NCBI GenBank assembly: GCA_002388665.1
Contig: DGMY01000089.1
Span: forward strand, 1-64,000
Direction: 5' to 3'
Length of the DNA stretch: 64,000 nt
Origin: Opitutia bacterium UBA4506
GTDB taxonomy: Bacteria; Verrucomicrobiota; Verrucomicrobiia; Opitutales; Puniceicoccaceae
The stretch's first letter is position 1, and each line of letters starts with the position of its first letter. The position numbers and the translations under genes were made by a program. The notes under the pieces are model-generated. The model was given only the letters and a program-made list of their open reading frames with translations, did no database searches and was not told the DNA's origin. This document shows, piece by piece, positions 17,959 to 26,906 of the stretch.

Positions 17959-20900
17959 TTACTCCTCAGAAGTCGCGCCCTTGTCCCGTGGCAGGATACC
18001 ACCGGGGCTGATCAACGTTGGATTCTGGAAGAGAGAGTTTGATTCAGTTCCCTGGAAAGACTGCTTCGCAGGTGATCCACCGGGGCTGATCAGATTCGCT
18101 GTCACGAAGATGATCAGGTTCCGCTTTTGAGAAGTCTCCCCTTCCGAGCGGAAGAGACGGCCGATCAAAGGAATGTCACCGAGAATCGGAATCTTCTCGC
18201 TGTATTCTTTCACCTCTTCCCGAGTCAAACCACCGAGAACAACGGTCGCACCGTCAAACACGGTAACCTCTGTTTCAACCGTACGGGTTGAGAAGATTGG
18301 CTGGAAATAACCCGAAGGTGATTGAACGGAAGTTTCACCGGTCACCGCAATGTTGGGTCCGCCGTAGGAGACATAACCTTCGAACTCGGTAACCCGTGGT
18401 TGGAGGGCCAAATTGATCTTATCATTTGGTTCCACAGTCGGGGTCACAGTCAGCTCGACACCAAGGTTACGGGTCTCAAAGTCTTCCGGAACACCAGAAG
18501 CCAAAGCCACAGCACCGCCGCCACTGCTGCCACTGCTGGAGTTATTGCTGCTTCCACTCGAAGCGGTCACAGTCGGTTCTCCATAAGAAGTCGGGTAGAT
18601 GAACTCTTGCGCCACGACGATATTCGCGGATTTTCCGGACATCACGGTTACACGTGGAGCGGAGAGCAAATCAGTTCCTTCCATTCGCTGAACCGCTCGC
18701 ATAATCAAGCTGATGTCAAAGTTTCCGATAACACCACTGGTGAAGAAATTGCTGACGATATCCGCACCCAAATCAAGAGCGTTGGTCGGACTTCCTGGCG
18801 AAACACTAAAGCTTTCCGGACCTGTCGGTGTGCTAATGATACCAGTAGCAGTATCCTGGGTAGTCCCGAAGATAGACGCCAAGGTGTTCATACTTCCGTT
18901 GTATCCCTTTGTCGGATCAGTGGATGGATTACCGTACGAGTCGTACTGGGGAGAAGTAACCGAGGTGGTTGTGGTGGAGAAACTCGAGTTGTTCCCGTTG
19001 GTCGAAGTGAACGAGTCGTTTGCAATATTATTAAAGGACGAAGTGGCTGGCGGCCCAATTGTTGTCGTTGTGTTGTTCCCGGTAGAAGTACCAGAGAAGG
19101 AACGATTCGTACCATTCGAGTTTGAAGCGGTAGTGACCTGACTCCGGTTGACCAAGGCATTCCCTTGATTACCGACATCCCATTGGAAAGCCAACTCGTC
19201 CAAGTTCCCTTGAATGACCTCCATGAACTTCGCTTCGATCTCAACCTGGTCGGTGACATCGAGCTCACGAAGAGTTTGACGAATCTCTTCAACGTTTCTC
19301 GAAGTTTGGTTTACGAGGAGACGTGAACCACGATTGACAATGCTAGCACCCGGAATGTTGCGGAAATCAATACCCGAGGCTTCAAAGAAGTTGACCAAAG
19401 CATCCTGGCGGTCGTCAGTACCGGGACCTTGTGGACCGGACGGTGTCGCAAAAGGATCGTCGACTACGGAGTTACCGCCGCCTCCGGTACCGGATTGGAA
19501 GTCAAGAATCAGGTCAAGCGTGCCCTTGGAGATTGGAATGATCGCACGTTGTAGGCGATTGTTACCCGCCTTTTGATCGCTGGGCTGGAACTCGACAACA
19601 CTGTCGACGACGTCCCACTGGTAACCGGTTTGCTGGGCAACGATGTCCAGAATTCGCATGAGCGAAAGATTCCGCACAGAGAAGTTCACCTGACGGTCCG
19701 TTCCTGACTGGCCGGAAACCACCATGTTGACCCCTCGTGATTCTGCGGAAGAGGCACTGCGATCAAACTCTTCTGACATTTCAGAAAGTGACTGCACCGC
19801 GCGGGACAGATTGGTTCCGGTGAAGGTCACACGAGGGATAACAATCTCGTTCAGCTTTGTGAGGATTGGGCTAGTATCGGTTACATCGCCGGAGCCTCCC
19901 TCTACATCTTCAACATAAACGCGAGGTTGCTGCCATGCGCGGCTAACTTGATTCAGCATTTCCGCACGAGTCTTTGTCCGGTCGATATAACCAGAAGTGC
20001 TCGAACGTTCAGCGATTTCGTACAGAAAAGCCTTCGCTTCTACATTCTCAGGGCTGATGGTCTCAACCTGAGCGAAAGTCTGACGAGCTCCTTGAATATC
20101 ACCGTTCACAAATTGAGCACGGCCCTTCACGAGAAGGTCTTGTACCTCTTGGTATTCCTGAACGTACTCAGGGCTGATGTCTCGAATATTGTACGCGTAT
20201 GGGTTTTTGACCATTTTGCCGACATTCTTCGCTTTCTCCTGGATCGCAGGGATGTCGCTCGGATCGCGTTGGTACTCTTGGTAAGCTTGCATCGCCGCGT
20301 TGCCCTGCCCCTTATCAGCCAATTCGTAGGCTTGATTCAAGAGCATCGAACGCTTGGTGTTCTCAAGTTCATCGATCAGATCCTGAGTTCCAGTGCTAAC
20401 AGGAAGGCGGGCGATAGCGGCGTCGATCAGATCGTAGGCATCGGAATAACGTTCTTCGCGGCCCAATTCCTTTGCGCGCTTCAAATCGGCTTCGGAATTA
20501 TCGATGGCGTTATCTACATAAGTGGATTCTTGGTCCAAAATGTAAGAAGCCATCATGTCGTCGATCTTGGCGACCTCGGCCGGATCGTTCGAAGCGGCCT
20601 TGGCCTTCTTCAACGTGGTGATCGCCTGAATGTAGTCACCGGACGATGCCTGCGTCTGAGCCGTCGCGATGCTGTCGGCGGTAGAGACCGCTGCCGGCGC
20701 TGTTGGCGCAGCAGTGGAAGCGGCCACTGGCGAAGGCGTGTCTACGGCTTCGGCAGCAGCTTCCTGCTCGGTGTCGATCAGCGCAAATGGAATGCCTTCA
20801 GCCTCCATGGATGCCACCAACTCATTGTAGAGGCGGTTGACGGACGGATCGTTCGGCGAAATCTCCTTAAGGACCGCTGCTTTCTCAAAGGCAGCAGCGT

Positions 20901-21066
20901 ATTCGCCCTGGTCCTTTAATTTGAGTGCCGACGCCATAAGACCCACTTTCTCAGCTGGGTTAATTTCAGCGTCAGCCGCGGCGTACGCATGAGGGACATG
21001 GACGACGACTGCAGTCAAGGCTGCAGCGGTAACCGTCGAACGGAGTAGATTTTGCAGGGTCTTCAT
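17959..21066 (-). CDS. Pilus-type outer-membrane secretin (Amuc_1098-like)
   Basis: A 1035-residue secretin, the outer-membrane channel of a type IV pilus or type II secretion-like machine. Order: signal peptide (1-30, AYAA), Ala-rich and helical TPR-like region (about 40-370), an N-domain (about 408-500), then the secretin core (about 590-995). Diagnostic core pieces are VEIEAKFMEV (608-617), LLSAPRVTVMSGK (800-812) and VVLGGLTREEVKEYSEKIPILGDIPLIGRLF, ending with LIIFVTANLI. Two Ser/Thr/Asn-rich insertions interrupt it (about 640-765 and 833-855). The C-terminus carries LISPGG twice. It is the last gene of the five-gene operon and lies 50 bases behind the Amuc_1099-like gene. Confidence 0.93.
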   Translation of the reverse strand: MKTLQNLLRSTVTAAALTAVVVHVPHAYAAADAEINPAEKVGLMASALKLKDQGEYAAAFEKAAVLKEISPNDPSVNRLYNELVASMEAEGIPFALIDTEQEAAAEAVDTPSPVAASTAAPTAPAAVSTADSIATAQTQASSGDYIQAITTLKKAKAASNDPAEVAKIDDMMASYILDQESTYVDNAIDNSEADLKRAKELGREERYSDAYDLIDAAIARLPVSTGTQDLIDELENTKRSMLLNQAYELADKGQGNAAMQAYQEYQRDPSDIPAIQEKAKNVGKMVKNPYAYNIRDISPEYVQEYQEVQDLLVKGRAQFVNGDIQGARQTFAQVETISPENVEAKAFLYEIAERSSTSGYIDRTKTRAEMLNQVSRAWQQPRVYVEDVEGGSGDVTDTSPILTKLNEIVIPRVTFTGTNLSRAVQSLSEMSEEFDRSASSAESRGVNMVVSGQSGTDRQVNFSVRNLSLMRILDIVAQQTGYQWDVVDSVVEFQPSDQKAGNNRLQRAIIPISKGTLDLILDFQSGTGGGGNSVVDDPFATPSGPQGPGTDDRQDALVNFFEASGIDFRNIPGASIVNRGSRLLVNQTSRNVEEIRQTLRELDVTDQVEIEAKFMEVIQGNLDELAFQWDVGNQGNALVNRSQVTTASNSNGTNRSFSGTSTGNNTTTTIGPPATSSFNNIANDSFTSTNGNNSSFSTTTTSVTSPQYDSYGNPSTDPTKGYNGSMNTLASIFGTTQDTATGIISTPTGPESFSVSPGSPTNALDLGADIVSNFFTSGVIGNFDISLIMRAVQRMEGTDLLSAPRVTVMSGKSANIVVAQEFIYPTSYGEPTVTASSGSSNNSSSGSSGGGAVALASGVPEDFETRNLGVELTVTPTVEPNDKINLALQPRVTEFEGYVSYGGPNIAVTGETSVQSPSGYFQPIFSTRTVETEVTVFDGATVVLGGLTREEVKEYSEKIPILGDIPLIGRLFRSEGETSQKRNLIIFVTANLISPGGSPAKQSFQGTESNSLFQNPTLISPGGILPRDKGATSEE

Positions 21067-21116
21067 CAGTAAATCAGTTATGCAAAGGTAGTTTAGGAAC
21101 TTGTTTCAATCCAATT

Positions 21117-22046
21117 CTATTCAAATAGGGCACCAAAGTCCGAGAAATCATCCTCGGTTGTCGAACTGGATTCATTCGCAGGTGCCGTTTCGGTAGGACG
21201 TATGTCATCCAACGACTGAGGTTTCAATGTCTCCACTTCGGGGACATCGAGTTCCTCGGATTCCTTAACTAGCTGGACCGAGTTACGGTCCAAGTTGACT
21301 TCGGAAAGTGTATAGGTCGCGCCGTTCATCTCGAACGTTTCGCCAACGCTCTTCAGCTCGGCGGTGATGTTCGGGTCTTGAGTTGACGCGAAAACCAGGG
21401 TCACTCCCTCTTCATAGAGAGTGGTTAGGTCGGACAGAACAACGGTTTTGCCGGTGCGTAGGTCCGTGATCGTCGCGATGTGCTCGCGAGAAAGACTCCC
21501 ATCGGCGGCGTATTCGTCTTCCCGTTTGACGTCTTCCACGCGAATGCCAAACGACTCATTGGTTTCACCCTTCTTTAGAGAGATGGTCGGACGCTCGGTC
21601 TGGCTCGCGTACACGTTTTCAAACGAGAGTAGCGCCGAATCAATATCATCCAATTGAGTTTCGTAGATGCCATCCAACTGCAAACGATACTGGTTGCGAA
21701 CGATTTCGATCAAAGCGACACCAAACGGAATTGGTGGTGGTGGAGGCGTCGGAGGTTTTGGAGGATCCGGCAATTCTACTACAAATTTCCCGTCGATGAT
21801 GTAGAGCTTCGGTGGAGTGAAGACACGGAACAACCACTTACCCTCATCATCCTGAGCAACTGGCTCTGGCCACTCTACCCGTGGGATAGGGGGAAGGCCC
21901 TTGTACTCGCTTAGCTCGAACGGACGATCCACGTTTGGTATCGTCGCCTTCGAGACATCTTCGGCCCCTCCCATAAATACCCAAGCGGACAAACCCGCCA
22001 CGACAATCAGTACGACCAAAAAGATGATCTTCTCGAGGTGCTTCAT
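21117..22046 (-). CDS. Amuc_1099-like pilus assembly protein (PilP/GspC-like position)
   Basis: A 309-residue bitopic protein. A membrane segment at about 6-25 is followed by a periplasmic region with a proline run (PPKPPTPPPPPIP, about 95-107) and two small beta-rich modules (about 107-180 and 190-270), then an acidic tail. This anchor, Pro-linker, beta-domain layout is that of PilP/GspC proteins, which bridge the inner platform and the secretin. By position between the Amuc_1100-type gene and the secretin it corresponds to Amuc_1099. Its ATG overlaps the stop of the upstream gene (ATGA), indicating coupled translation. Functional assignment is inference from layout and synteny. Confidence 0.75.
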   Translation of the reverse strand: MKHLEKIIFLVVLIVVAGLSAWVFMGGAEDVSKATIPNVDRPFELSEYKGLPPIPRVEWPEPVAQDDEGKWLFRVFTPPKLYIIDGKFVVELPDPPKPPTPPPPPIPFGVALIEIVRNQYRLQLDGIYETQLDDIDSALLSFENVYASQTERPTISLKKGETNESFGIRVEDVKREDEYAADGSLSREHIATITDLRTGKTVVLSDLTTLYEEGVTLVFASTQDPNITAELKSVGETFEMNGATYTLSEVNLDRNSVQLVKESEELDVPEVETLKPQSLDDIRPTETAPANESSSTTEDDFSDFGALFE

Positions 22047-23071
22047 GATCCCACCTCCTGAGTTTCCTCTTCTTCTTCCGCTTCGATCCTCACCTCAATA
22101 TATTCGATCACGATGGTAAATTTGGAAAGATTCTCGGTAATCACCGGTTTACGGCTCTCGTCTTCTTCTTCAGCAACCTCTTGCGATTCACTGGAACTAC
22201 CCCCACTGCCAAACAGTGCGAGCAAGGCGTCATCAGAGGAGCCGGACGGTTTCGCCTCAGCCTTGGGCTCCTCCTCGGGAGGTCCTGGCTCTACCTCGAC
22301 ACTTCGGACAACGAGGGGTAGCTTAAATTCATTAAGAGTGTTGAGGAAATTTCGAAGAACATCAGTCCTCCCAGTGAAGACCAAACGAAACGCGGAGGTT
22401 TCGATAAATTCGTTAGAGCGCGCGGTGACGAGTTCCTCAATCGTGAAGACATCATCCTGCTTGGCGTTCTTTCCCCGTTTCGGAAGATCAGCCGGGTCGA
22501 CCTCGATCAACTCACGCTCGACGGACAGGATCGCGCTTGGCTCTGCAGCAATCAATTCTCCCACAATGTACTGAATCACCTGACGCTGACGATTGAGGAG
22601 AGGGATCTGCGCATTTCTCGGCTGAATCGCCTGCGTGGCGTAGGCCGCAAACCCGAACGCTTCGTCTTCCGGCAACACCACACCTTTCTGGCGCGCTTCG
22701 AGCTTCAGATCTTCGATCGATGATTGAAGCTTTGGCAGAAACGTAAACTCATCAGCCGGGTCATTCAAAATATTGTCGGACCGGGCGATCATATTCTCGC
22801 GAATGCGGTTCAAATCCCCTTCGACCTGCCCTAAACGCACCGCAAGAACCTCGCGATTCATTGAGGATGGGGCAATCCGAAGACCCGTTTCAGGGTCATA
22901 GAGCACACCGCGTGAGATTTCGTTCAGGCGACGAACTTGATTCTCGTAGCCCTTTTGCGCATCTGCGCTTTCAGCGCGCTTAGCGATGACTAGATACACA
23001 CCGGCTCCCAATACGAGAACCAGCAGCGCTAGAACGCTACAGAAGATAGGATAACGTTTGAAAAAACCCAT
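22043..23071 (-). CDS. Amuc_1100-like pilus-associated protein (PilO-like)
   Basis: A 342-residue bitopic protein with one N-terminal membrane segment (about 9-29), a long helical coiled-coil region (35-130) and a two-lobed alpha/beta periplasmic part, the PilO arrangement. It occupies the Amuc_1100 place in the conserved operon; in Akkermansia muciniphila that protein is an abundant pilus-associated surface protein reported to signal through TLR2. Here the C-terminal part has an unusual acidic, Gly/Ser-rich insertion (about 262-312) before the last strand, and it ends in a run of glutamates. It starts two bases after the PilM-PilN stop. Homology is judged from layout and context without an alignment. 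Confidence 0.78.
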   Translation of the reverse strand: MGFFKRYPIFCSVLALLVLVLGAGVYLVIAKRAESADAQKGYENQVRRLNEISRGVLYDPETGLRIAPSSMNREVLAVRLGQVEGDLNRIRENMIARSDNILNDPADEFTFLPKLQSSIEDLKLEARQKGVVLPEDEAFGFAAYATQAIQPRNAQIPLLNRQRQVIQYIVGELIAAEPSAILSVERELIEVDPADLPKRGKNAKQDDVFTIEELVTARSNEFIETSAFRLVFTGRTDVLRNFLNTLNEFKLPLVVRSVEVEPGPPEEEPKAEAKPSGSSDDALLALFGSGGSSSESQEVAEEEDESRKPVITENLSKFTIVIEYIEVRIEAEEEEETQEVGS

Positions 23072-23073
23072 GA

Positions 23074-24744
23074 TCAGAGAGGGCGTTGAGGATCAATGGA
23101 AAAGACAAATTCAAAGGGAAGCAGCGGGCGGCCCTCTTGAATCGATTTAAAATCAATGCGCAACGAAATGCGCTCGGAAATATAAGGTGAAGCAGTAAAC
23201 ACCTCGGAAAGGGTTCGGATCCGATTTGAGAGGAGAGTTTCGTTAATCTCACTCATCTGGACCACCTCTTCGGAGTCCTCTTGGCGCACGAGCAAGCGAC
23301 CGTCGACATTCAGGTGGTAGCGAACTTCGCCCCCCTGCTCCATCCGGTCTACCTTCACCTCATCGAGCCATACATCGCCGATATTGTGAAGAGCACCCTG
23401 CAACTCCGAGAAAAACTGAATCCAATTCGCCTTTGAATTGACCAAATCGTCGAAGCGATCGACCTGAGTCTCTACCTCATTAATATCTTCGATCAACGAT
23501 TCGATCTGGCGGTACTCCTCTTCCCGCGACGGGAGAGCGAGGCGAATCTGATCTTCGGCAGCCTCGTACTGGGCTGCCTGCTCACTCGCTTGAAGGAAAA
23601 ACGGCACGGGGGCCGCGGCGAGAACAAGAGCCGCAGCGACAATCCAAGGCTTTTTACGGCGGAACGCCATCTCTTGGCGAAGCTCCTCGGGCAATAGATC
23701 GACACCGACGCCATTCGGTACTGAAGATTTTGCAGCCTCACCGATCAGTTCCGAAGCCTGAAAGATCTCCATTGAGTTGGAATCGAGATTCGCACTCGGA
23801 GAGATTTGAATCTGGGCTCCGGGCTGGAAGAACTCAACCTCGACCCGCTGGGATTCGCGCAGAAACTCGGTCAGGTTCGGAATCAACGCACTCCGACCGG
23901 TCAGCAAAATCTTTTTGGGAGAAGCGCCCTTCTTCTGCTGGCGGAAATTGACGATCGACCGGGTAATCTCCTGAGACAGGCGACGCATGAAGCTCGCCGT
24001 CGCGTTGTCAATAATCTCGGTGGACGAGTGATCCGTATGCTCCGTCGCAAAGTAATTCACCTTGATCCGCTCGGCATCCACAAAGCTCTTTCCGAGACTA
24101 TCGGCGAGGCTCTGGGTCAATGCATTCCCGCCCAAATTAATGTTCCGGACGAAAAAGCCGGAATCCTGAATAAAGGTAAGGTTGGACGCCCGCGCACCGA
24201 TGTTAACGATAAGGGAATTCTCGGCGCCCTCTGGATGGGCCAATTGGAACGCATTGTAGTCCAGAATCGTAGAGGCGTTTACCGAAACCGTTTGAAAACC
24301 GAGTTTTGAAATTTCGTCACAAAACCGCTGACAAATCGCAGACCGGATCCCGATAAAGAGAACCTCAGTCTCGATCCCATCGTCGGAAAGAACCTGGTAA
24401 CTCCAATTGAGGTCCGACAGCTGATAAGGGATACTTTGCTGTGCCTCATAGGCAATCATCTGGGCCTGCTTACCGCCCTCGACGTGAGCAATCCGCAATG
24501 TTTTCGTCAAAAGCAAAAATCCGGGAAGGATCACTTGAACCTCACCGGAAATCTTCTCTTCACTGACGGCCTCGCGAAGCCCTCCCAGGGTTGCGCTAAG
24601 CCATTGCTCTTCTTCGGAAAAGTCGTACCCGAGGTCGCGGGTAACCAACCGTTCCATCGTCGGCTCTGGTCCCTCTACTGAAAACACCCCGAACGCAAAC
24701 TGACTCGCGCCGCAGTTGAGGATAGATATTTTAGAGGAACTCAT
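23074..24744 (-). CDS. PilM-PilN fusion protein (Amuc_1101-like)
   Basis: A 556-residue protein that joins two pilus parts. Residues 1 to about 335 form a PilM-type actin-like ATPase fold, with the nucleotide-phosphate strands around NIGARASNLTFI (181-192) and LLTGRSALIPNL (280-291). At 347-365 it continues as VGVDLLPEELRQEMAFRRK, which matches the cytosolic tail of PilN (INLLP motif), then a membrane segment (367-386), a coiled coil (390-440) and a small alpha/beta domain as in PilN. Separate PilM normally binds that PilN tail, so here the contact is covalent. It lies 63 bases behind the Amuc_1102-like gene. Confidence 0.85.
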   Translation of the reverse strand: MSSSKISILNCGASQFAFGVFSVEGPEPTMERLVTRDLGYDFSEEEQWLSATLGGLREAVSEEKISGEVQVILPGFLLLTKTLRIAHVEGGKQAQMIAYEAQQSIPYQLSDLNWSYQVLSDDGIETEVLFIGIRSAICQRFCDEISKLGFQTVSVNASTILDYNAFQLAHPEGAENSLIVNIGARASNLTFIQDSGFFVRNINLGGNALTQSLADSLGKSFVDAERIKVNYFATEHTDHSSTEIIDNATASFMRRLSQEITRSIVNFRQQKKGASPKKILLTGRSALIPNLTEFLRESQRVEVEFFQPGAQIQISPSANLDSNSMEIFQASELIGEAAKSSVPNGVGVDLLPEELRQEMAFRRKKPWIVAAALVLAAAPVPFFLQASEQAAQYEAAEDQIRLALPSREEEYRQIESLIEDINEVETQVDRFDDLVNSKANWIQFFSELQGALHNIGDVWLDEVKVDRMEQGGEVRYHLNVDGRLLVRQEDSEEVVQMSEINETLLSNRIRTLSEVFTASPYISERISLRIDFKSIQEGRPLLPFEFVFSIDPQRPL

Positions 24745-24807
24745 ACAGTAAAAACAATATATAAGAATCGTGAATAGGCAGGAATCAAGCCTCGAATCCG
24801 CAGCGGA

Positions 24808-25434
24808 TTAGTTTTTCGGCTCGAAACGATAGAATGCGGGGATCTCGCTGGACCGAATCCGGAAACTATTTACAACATGATCCGGTGCTAGATAGATAGG
24901 GACCAGGATGCCGTCATTCTGGGGAGCATTCGCACCGACATGATTAAGAAATTCACCGTAGCCCTTCGCGCCCTTGACGACTTGTCCACCAGCTTGGTCG
25001 ATAGCCATCGGAACAGAAACACCCGAAACCTTCATCTCAATCATCCATGCAAAAGGGTCTGTCTTCAGTTCGTCGCGGTCGCGTAGAACGCTGGGGAGAA
25101 AGAAATAATTGGTGTACCGCTTGGAGTGCTCCATCGAGACGATACGCACAGAAGAGCGGTAATAAGTAAATGGAGGCTGGCCTTCTGGCTGATTATCGAC
25201 CTCGTAGCACAGGCTCAGCGTAAGCTCGACATCGTCGACAAAATCGCGGTCGCGGGCATCTGGAAGCGGATTGCGATCAGGCGTGATTTCTACCGTCGCT
25301 ACGAGCCAATCGTCTCCGGTGCGATCAAAGCGCACGTTTGATACTTCAATTGTCGGAGGCTCTTGAGCCCGTGCTGAAATCGCCGAAACGAGTACCAATA
25401 GCAGGAAAATGGGGGTTTTCAATGCAGATGCCAT
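24808..25434 (-). CDS. Secreted Amuc_1102-like protein
   Basis: A 208-residue exported protein with a clear signal peptide (1-23, cleavage after ARA) and a beta-rich mature part of about 185 residues. There is no lipobox and no membrane segment after the signal, so it is periplasmic or surface located. It is the first gene of the pilus/secretin operon and holds the Amuc_1102 position. Its function is unknown; single-domain beta-sandwich proteins at this position have been compared with pilus-associated immunoglobulin-like folds, but that is inference. Upstream 144 bases separate it from the divergent Nudix gene and should hold the operon promoter. Confidence 0.7.
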   Translation of the reverse strand: MASALKTPIFLLLVLVSAISARAQEPPTIEVSNVRFDRTGDDWLVATVEITPDRNPLPDARDRDFVDDVELTLSLCYEVDNQPEGQPPFTYYRSSVRIVSMEHSKRYTNYFFLPSVLRDRDELKTDPFAWMIEMKVSGVSVPMAIDQAGGQVVKGAKGYGEFLNHVGANAPQNDGILVPIYLAPDHVVNSFRIRSSEIPAFYRFEPKN

Positions 25435-25578
25435 CGACGCCGATAAGGAATGATGAAAAGGAACGGGGCAAGACTTTTTCGATCAATCATGAGGGATCCC
25501 CCTATTTCTTGATGAATTTCTATTCATTTTACTCATTTTTCCGTGTCCATCTCTGGCAGTTTAGCCAAGGTTCCGTGC

Positions 25579-26112
25579 ATGAGTTCGACGCCCTCAACAC
25601 CTTTCCGTATCAGCACGCTGGTCTTCTTGCGCGACCAGCAGAACCGCTTCCTGCTCCTCCTGCGGAACCGTGCGCCCAATCAGGGAAAATGGAGCCCGAT
25701 TGGAGGCAAGCTTGATATGACGATTGGCGAGTCTCCTTTTGAGTGCGCGCGCCGCGAAACCAAAGAGGAAACCGGACTCACGGTCTCCGACGACGACCTC
25801 CACCTATTCGGATATGTATCCGAAAAAAACTACGAAGGCGCCCACCACTGGCTAATGTTCCTCTTTCATTGCCGCAAGCGCATGACGACCCTCCCCCCGG
25901 ATATGGACGAAGGGAAATTCGGATTTTTTACCCGGGAAGAGATAAACACCATCCCAACCCCGGAAACGGACGACCGGCTGGTCTGGAGCCTCTTTGACAA
26001 GCACTCCGAGGGATTCGCCGGACTGCGGGCAGACTGCGCGGACCCCGAGAACATGGTCGTGACCCACGAAGTCCATGCCAGCCAGCTTCCGACGAAGTTT
26101 TTCCACGACTGA
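25579..26112 (+). CDS. Nudix hydrolase
   Basis: A 177-residue Nudix protein that probably cleaves a nucleoside diphosphate linked to another moiety. The Nudix box spans about residues 42-67 and ends in RETKEETGL, with the metal-binding glutamates intact; the first part has two extra residues between the glycine and glutamate compared with the consensus. The N-terminal TLVFLRDQQNRFLLLLRN strand pair is typical. I start it at the ATG of MSSTPS, preceded by AAGG at eight bases; an upstream GTG would add twelve poorly supported residues. Substrate cannot be predicted. Confidence 0.9.
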   Translation: MSSTPSTPFRISTLVFLRDQQNRFLLLLRNRAPNQGKWSPIGGKLDMTIGESPFECARRETKEETGLTVSDDDLHLFGYVSEKNYEGAHHWLMFLFHCRKRMTTLPPDMDEGKFGFFTREEINTIPTPETDDRLVWSLFDKHSEGFAGLRADCADPENMVVTHEVHASQLPTKFFHD

Positions 26113-26128
26113 GGCCTCGCGGCTCCGA

Positions 26129-26797
26129 TCAGTTCCAACAGAGAAATTGATCGGAGAGCCGGTTCAGCGCGCGACGACTTGAGCGAAAGGATTCGCTCAG
26201 CTGAAAGAAACGGTCCTCGAGAAAGAATTCACGCGCCAGGGGATGCCGACTCGCCTCCTTATAGATACCCGCCCCAAAATCTTCGTAGTAGCGCAACCCC
26301 GGCGCCCCTCTTCTCCGCGACCGTTCCTTGAGATGCTCGTGAAAAATTCCGGTCGCGACCAACAGGAAATTACCGATCTGCACGGAGAGAAAAAACTTCT
26401 CGTAAGAAGTCACCGCCTGCTCGAGTTCCTCATTCCAGTCGACGAGAAATGGCAGCGGCGAGCGACTATCCGGCTGTGTCGATGGACAGAGCGAGCAATC
26501 GACAAGAGCACCGGCAACATAGTCGGCTAGGTCCGGATCTCTCAAACCACTCTCCCGAAAGACTCCCCGCACCATTAAATAGAAGTAGAGAAAATCCGAA
26601 ATCTCCAAGGCCCCCTGCGACCGAAGAATGCGATCGAACAGAGCTGGTGAATCCAGGACCCGATCAACCGTACCGGCGTCGGTCAACAGAACCAAGAGCG
26701 CGGTACCCTCCCGTTCATCGCGAGCGAGAACCCTCAAAAGGAAATCGAGATCTCTCTTTGAGAGATGAAACCGACGCCCTGTGTTCGAAAGATTCAT
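26129..26797 (-). CDS. Conserved hypothetical helical protein
   Basis: A 222-residue protein I do not recognise. It is mostly alpha-helical and soluble, with hydrophobic stretches (DFLYFYLMVRG, GNFLLVATGIF) too short or polar to be sure membrane segments, and a C-terminal region rich in Phe and Arg. A Cys-x2-Cys pair (CSLCPS) lies near the middle. I start it at the ATG of MNLSNT, with GGAG ten bases ahead; a TTG 27 codons upstream is possible. It is divergent from dprA and convergent with the Nudix gene, ending only 16 bases from it. No functional claim can be made. Confidence 0.6.
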   Translation of the reverse strand: MNLSNTGRRFHLSKRDLDFLLRVLARDEREGTALLVLLTDAGTVDRVLDSPALFDRILRSQGALEISDFLYFYLMVRGVFRESGLRDPDLADYVAGALVDCSLCPSTQPDSRSPLPFLVDWNEELEQAVTSYEKFFLSVQIGNFLLVATGIFHEHLKERSRRRGAPGLRYYEDFGAGIYKEASRHPLAREFFLEDRFFQLSESFRSSRRALNRLSDQFLCWN

Positions 26798-26906
26798 ACG
26801 AAACTCACTCCGCACATTATCAGCAATTTTGATGCCACCTGCGAGCCGGAAATTCCGCTCCACTTGCGGAGTTGCCAATCTCTCCTTCGCCCCTTTCGAT
26901 CAAAGG

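Noticed and set aside
18322..19125. 267-codon open frame on the plus strand
   Set aside because: Antisense to the Ser/Thr/Asn-rich secretin insertion, which keeps the opposite frame open by composition.
19927..20919. 330-codon open frame on the plus strand
   Set aside because: Antisense to the helical region of the secretin; low-complexity hydrophobic and Arg-rich translation typical of shadow frames.
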